Assembly: GCA_033549065.1 (NCBI GenBank)
Contig: JAWSUE010000002.1
Span: 124,001-188,000 of the forward strand
Reading direction: 5' to 3'
DNA: 64,000 nucleotides
From: Bacillota bacterium
GTDB taxonomy: Bacteria; Bacillota; Dethiobacteria; DTU022
Shown here: positions 61,781 to 64,000 of the stretch, in pieces
Position numbering within the stretch: the first letter of the stretch is position 1
Layout: every line of letters begins with the position of its first letter
Program-made: the position numbers and the translations under genes
The notes under the pieces: model-generated
The model's database searches: none
The model's input: the letters and a program-made list of their open reading frames with translations, nothing else
What the model was told of the DNA's origin: nothing

Positions 61781-62554
61781 TTGGATTTTAAGAGAGCAAA
61801 TGAAACCTCGGCCTCATCTGAAGAGGCTGCAGCCGGGGTTAAAGGTGAGCAAAGAAATCAAGCCCTGATCGGGATGATCAGGGCTGTTCCAATTATGCTC
61901 GGTTACCTGCCCATCGGCTTTGCCTTCGGTGTACTTGCCGTTACAAACGGGTTAAGCATCTACAGCGCGGTGGCCATGTCAGTATTCGTTTTTGCCGGTT
62001 CATCCCAGCTTATTTCAGTAGGCATGATCGGAGCCGGTGCCGGCATAGCCGCCATAACCATGACTGTTTTTCTTGTAAACCTGCGTCACATGCTGATGAG
62101 TGCCTATCTTGCCCCCTACCTGAAGTTATTCAGCCCGCTGCAGCTCGCCCTCTTCAGTTACGAGGTAACAGACGAATCTTTCGCCGTCCATTCCGCCTAT
62201 TTCCGTTGTGGCGGGATCCCTCCGGCTGCACAACTCTTTGCTCTCAATGTATCAGCCCAGCTATCCTGGGTGATCGGCACCCTGCTTGGAGCGTGGATCG
62301 GCGGTCGTCTCTCCTTTGATATCGCCACATACGGAATAGACTATGCCCTGCCGGCAATGTTTATTGCCCTGCTGGTGATGCAGATCGACGGCTTACGCCG
62401 CGCTTATATTGCTCTTCTTTCCGCTGCAATTGGCCTTACACTTTACTTGGCTGGTATGAGTCAGCTCTATATAATTGTAGCCACCGTGGTAGCTGCTGCC
62501 GTCGGTGCTGCTGTCGAATACAGGAATGAAAAGAAGGGAGTGGAGGCAACCTGA
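61781..62554 (+). CDS. azlC: AzlC-family branched-chain amino acid exporter subunit
   Basis: Membrane protein of 257 residues. A hydrophilic N-terminal stretch of 25 residues precedes the AzlC core: MLGYLPIGFAFGVLAVTNGLS, FAGSSQLISVGMIGAGA, VNLRHMLMSAYLAPYL and FSYEVTDESFAVHS. AzlC and the small AzlD form a branched-chain amino acid efflux system. The start is TTG 61781, six bases after AAGGTGA. The gene overlaps azlD by one base (TGATG). Confidence 0.92.
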   Translation: MDFKRANETSASSEEAAAGVKGEQRNQALIGMIRAVPIMLGYLPIGFAFGVLAVTNGLSIYSAVAMSVFVFAGSSQLISVGMIGAGAGIAAITMTVFLVNLRHMLMSAYLAPYLKLFSPLQLALFSYEVTDESFAVHSAYFRCGGIPPAAQLFALNVSAQLSWVIGTLLGAWIGGRLSFDIATYGIDYALPAMFIALLVMQIDGLRRAYIALLSAAIGLTLYLAGMSQLYIIVATVVAAAVGAAVEYRNEKKGVEAT

Positions 62555-62874
62555 TGCCTGAAATCGCCCTTTTAATCTTTCTCATGTCTCTGGTCACTTA
62601 CCTGCCCCGGGTAATCCCCATGATTTTACTCTCCAGGCGCACCCTGCCCCGGGCAGTTGAACTCTGGCTTTCCTATGTCCCGGTAGCCGTCCTGGCAGCC
62701 CTATTGGCTCCCGGACTTTTCGTGCCCGATAGCCGTTTTGAACTGGCCCTGCCGGCCAACCCGGCCTTTTGGGTCTCCATCCCGCTCTTCATTATCGCCT
62801 TCCTTACCCGCAATCTTTTTATCACTGTCCTCAGTGGAATGGTTTTGATTGCAGCCTTACGTTTATTTATCTGA
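62554..62874 (+). CDS. azlD: AzlD-family exporter subunit
   Basis: Small four-helix membrane protein of 106 residues. LMSLVTYLPRVIPMILLSRRTLPRAVELWLSYVPVAVLAALL-type sequence is the AzlD signature. It is the partner of AzlC, translationally coupled through TGATG. It may export leucine, isoleucine or valine when peptides are fermented. Confidence 0.92.
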   Translation: MPEIALLIFLMSLVTYLPRVIPMILLSRRTLPRAVELWLSYVPVAVLAALLAPGLFVPDSRFELALPANPAFWVSIPLFIIAFLTRNLFITVLSGMVLIAALRLFI

Positions 62875-62924
62875 ACTGAAAATAGGTTAGTTATATGTTG
62901 GAAAAGAATGCTAATAATTAGCAA

Positions 62925-62954
62925 TTGACCGACAATTTACGCTTATGCTATACT
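62925..62954 (+). promoter_or_regulatory. Promoter of the aldehyde:ferredoxin oxidoreductase gene
   Basis: TTGACC (62925-62930), 18-base spacer, TATACT (62949-62954). It implies a leader of about 165 bases. Confidence 0.75.
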
Positions 62955-62960
62955 AGACGA

Positions 62961-63125
62961 AGATTATGGTAAGGCGGATGATAGGCTGCCAAAAAGTGAT
63001 CTTAATCCTCAAAGTAACCGCATCAAGTAGCACATCTAAATTTAGTTGATTTCCAGCAGCGCAGTATAATTTCTGAGTTAAACATACCATCCGTCAAGCC
63101 AAAAAATGTTCAAGGAGGAGCTCGT
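62961..63125 (+). promoter_or_regulatory. Long leader of the aldehyde oxidoreductase gene, possibly structured
   Basis: GGCGGATG (62973-62980) can pair with CATCCGTC (63088-63095), closing a domain of about 123 bases just before the AAGGAGGAG ribosome binding site. Inner segments contain further G/C blocks (AGGCTGCC at 62983). A cofactor-sensing riboswitch (molybdenum or tungsten cofactor) would make sense upstream of this gene, but I do not recognise the consensus. Confidence 0.4.
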
Positions 63126-64000
63126 ATGGACAAAATTGTTCGCGTCAATATGACGGACAAGAAGGTAACGGTTGAACCGGTTCCGGATAAGTACAAAGGT
63201 AAAGGTGGACGCTGGCTGACCTCTCTGATGGTATCCGATGAGGTACCGGCCGGAGCACACCCCCTGGGACCGAATAACAAGTTATTCTTCGCCCCGGGGA
63301 TGGTTACCGGCACCCATGCGCCCAACTCGGGACGCATCTCGGTCGGTGGCAAATCTCCTCTCACCGGTGGGATCAAGGAAGCCAATGCCGGATCTCCCTT
63401 CCCCCAGAAATTGGCCCGGATGGGCTATGCAGCCCTGGTTCTTGAAGGCCTCGTGGAAGATGACAAACGCTGGTTGCTCAAGCTTGGATTGGACGGCGGA
63501 GAACTGCTGCCGGCAGATGACCTTAAAGACAAGGGAACTTATGAATGTGCGAAGATGTTATGGGATAAATACGGAGAAAAAACTGCCTTTTGCGTAAACG
63601 GTCCGGCCGGAGAAGCAAAAATGGCCATGGCCGGGATAGCATTTAATGACCCCGAGGGAAGGCCCGCACGCTATGCCGGGCGAGGCGGACTCGGAGCCGT
63701 TATGGGCAGCAAGGGGCTGAAAGCAATTGTTCTCGAAGATGAAAATGCCCCGGCAGTTAAGCCAAAAGATCCTGAAATGTTCAAGGCCGGTCAGAAAAAA
63801 CTGGCTGATGCCATCCTTTCTCATGATGTAACCAAGAAGGGCGGAGCGCTGAACAGCTACGGTACTGCAGTGCTGATCAATATCCTCAATGAAGCAGGCG
63901 GTCTACCGACCAACAACTTCCGCACCGGCGTTTTCGACGGCGCCCAGAAAATCAGCGGTGAAGCCCTGGCCGAGGCAGCCAAGACGAGAGGCGGCGCCGG
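63126..64000 (+). CDS. aor: Aldehyde:ferredoxin oxidoreductase (3' end missing)
   Basis: The first 291 codons of a tungstopterin aldehyde:ferredoxin oxidoreductase, cut by the right edge. MDKIVRVNMTDKKVTVEPVP opens the family, and APGMVTGTHAPNSGRISVGGKSPLTGGI, ARYAGRGGLGAVMGSKGLKAIV and the later YGTAVLINILNEAGGLPTNNF are diagnostic pterin-binding and substrate blocks. The 4Fe-4S cysteines lie beyond the edge. It oxidises aldehydes from amino acid breakdown to acids with reduction of ferredoxin, or runs backward on acids. The start ATG 63126 follows AAGGAGGAG. It has its own promoter and a long leader. Confidence 0.94.
   Translation, partial: MDKIVRVNMTDKKVTVEPVPDKYKGKGGRWLTSLMVSDEVPAGAHPLGPNNKLFFAPGMVTGTHAPNSGRISVGGKSPLTGGIKEANAGSPFPQKLARMGYAALVLEGLVEDDKRWLLKLGLDGGELLPADDLKDKGTYECAKMLWDKYGEKTAFCVNGPAGEAKMAMAGIAFNDPEGRPARYAGRGGLGAVMGSKGLKAIVLEDENAPAVKPKDPEMFKAGQKKLADAILSHDVTKKGGALNSYGTAVLINILNEAGGLPTNNFRTGVFDGAQKISGEALAEAAKTRGGA

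Overview
The window looks like a chromosome segment of an anaerobic, amino-acid- and methylamine-using bacterium, most likely a Clostridia-type Bacillota and possibly a salt- or alkali-adapted one. This placement is inferred from gene content, from strong AGGAGG-type ribosome binding sites and from near-consensus sigma-A promoters; no rRNA marker is present. Supporting content includes a pyrrolysine-type dimethylamine methyltransferase with its corrinoid protein, lysine 2,3-aminomutase, indolepyruvate:ferredoxin oxidoreductase, an ADP-forming acyl-CoA synthetase, a tungsten-type aldehyde:ferredoxin oxidoreductase and an NhaC antiporter.

Layout. 1-3.5 kb: an N-acetylglutaminylglutamine amide (NAGGN) osmolyte operon cut by the left edge, whose synthetase is split into separate GNAT and ATP-grasp genes. 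3.5-7.2 kb: a YbaK-type deacylase, then a glycosidase/GPH-symporter operon. 7.4-14.3 kb: a branched-chain-amino-acid-type ABC transporter in two convergent halves (lipoprotein plus permeases on +, ATPases plus an acyl-CoA ligase on -). 14.5 kb: tRNA-Leu(GAG) with a clear promoter and terminator. 14.7-22.2 kb: a duplicated small membrane protein, a nitroreductase, a fused GlpA-like/BFD/disulfide-reductase-like flavoprotein with DUF1667 lying between inverted 34-bp repeats, an aminotransferase, an M23 peptidase and a small transaldolase. 22.4-29.4 kb: a CoA-transferase/GNAT fusion, then a BioF2-like GNAT, an MshA-like glycosyltransferase, a PIG-L deacetylase, an MBL hydrolase and inositol-3-phosphate synthase, which together resemble the core of mycothiol-type glucosaminyl-inositol synthesis. 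29.6-35 kb: an OYE-type flavoenzyme, ADP-forming acyl-CoA synthetase, a MoaD/ThiS-like protein and an SRAP protein. 35-37.2 kb: mtbB (in-frame UAG) and mtbC. 37.2-43.5 kb: two large signalling proteins bordered by inverted pairs of REP-like hairpins. 43.5-49.7 kb: CvpA with a zinc-ribbon tail, NhaC, GNAT, lysine 2,3-aminomutase and an MttB-family methyltransferase without pyrrolysine. 49.8-55.7 kb: an OtsA-OtsB fusion, a broken agmatinase gene, beta-phosphoglucomutase and a GH65 phosphorylase. 55.7-59.8 kb: IorB, IorA, phenylacetate-CoA ligase and an ACT protein. 59.9-64 kb: a PflX-like radical SAM protein, thioredoxin, an EF-Tu-domain-2-like protein, AzlCD and the start of an aldehyde:ferredoxin oxidoreductase gene behind a long leader.

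How it fits together (inference). Amino acids are imported, transaminated to 2-oxo acids, oxidised to acyl- or aryl-CoA with reduced ferredoxin by IorAB and converted to acids with ATP gain by the ADP-forming synthetase, while AOR and PaaK link aldehydes and free acids to the same pool. Methylamines feed methyl groups into corrinoid metabolism. Several potential compatible-solute systems (NAGGN, trehalose, possibly beta-lysine) and a Na+/H+ antiporter suggest osmotic or sodium stress. The most unusual signals are the pyrrolysine gene, the split NAGGN synthetase, the mycothiol-like gene set, apparent AUA/AUU start codons and two REP-like repeat families that run into gene ends.
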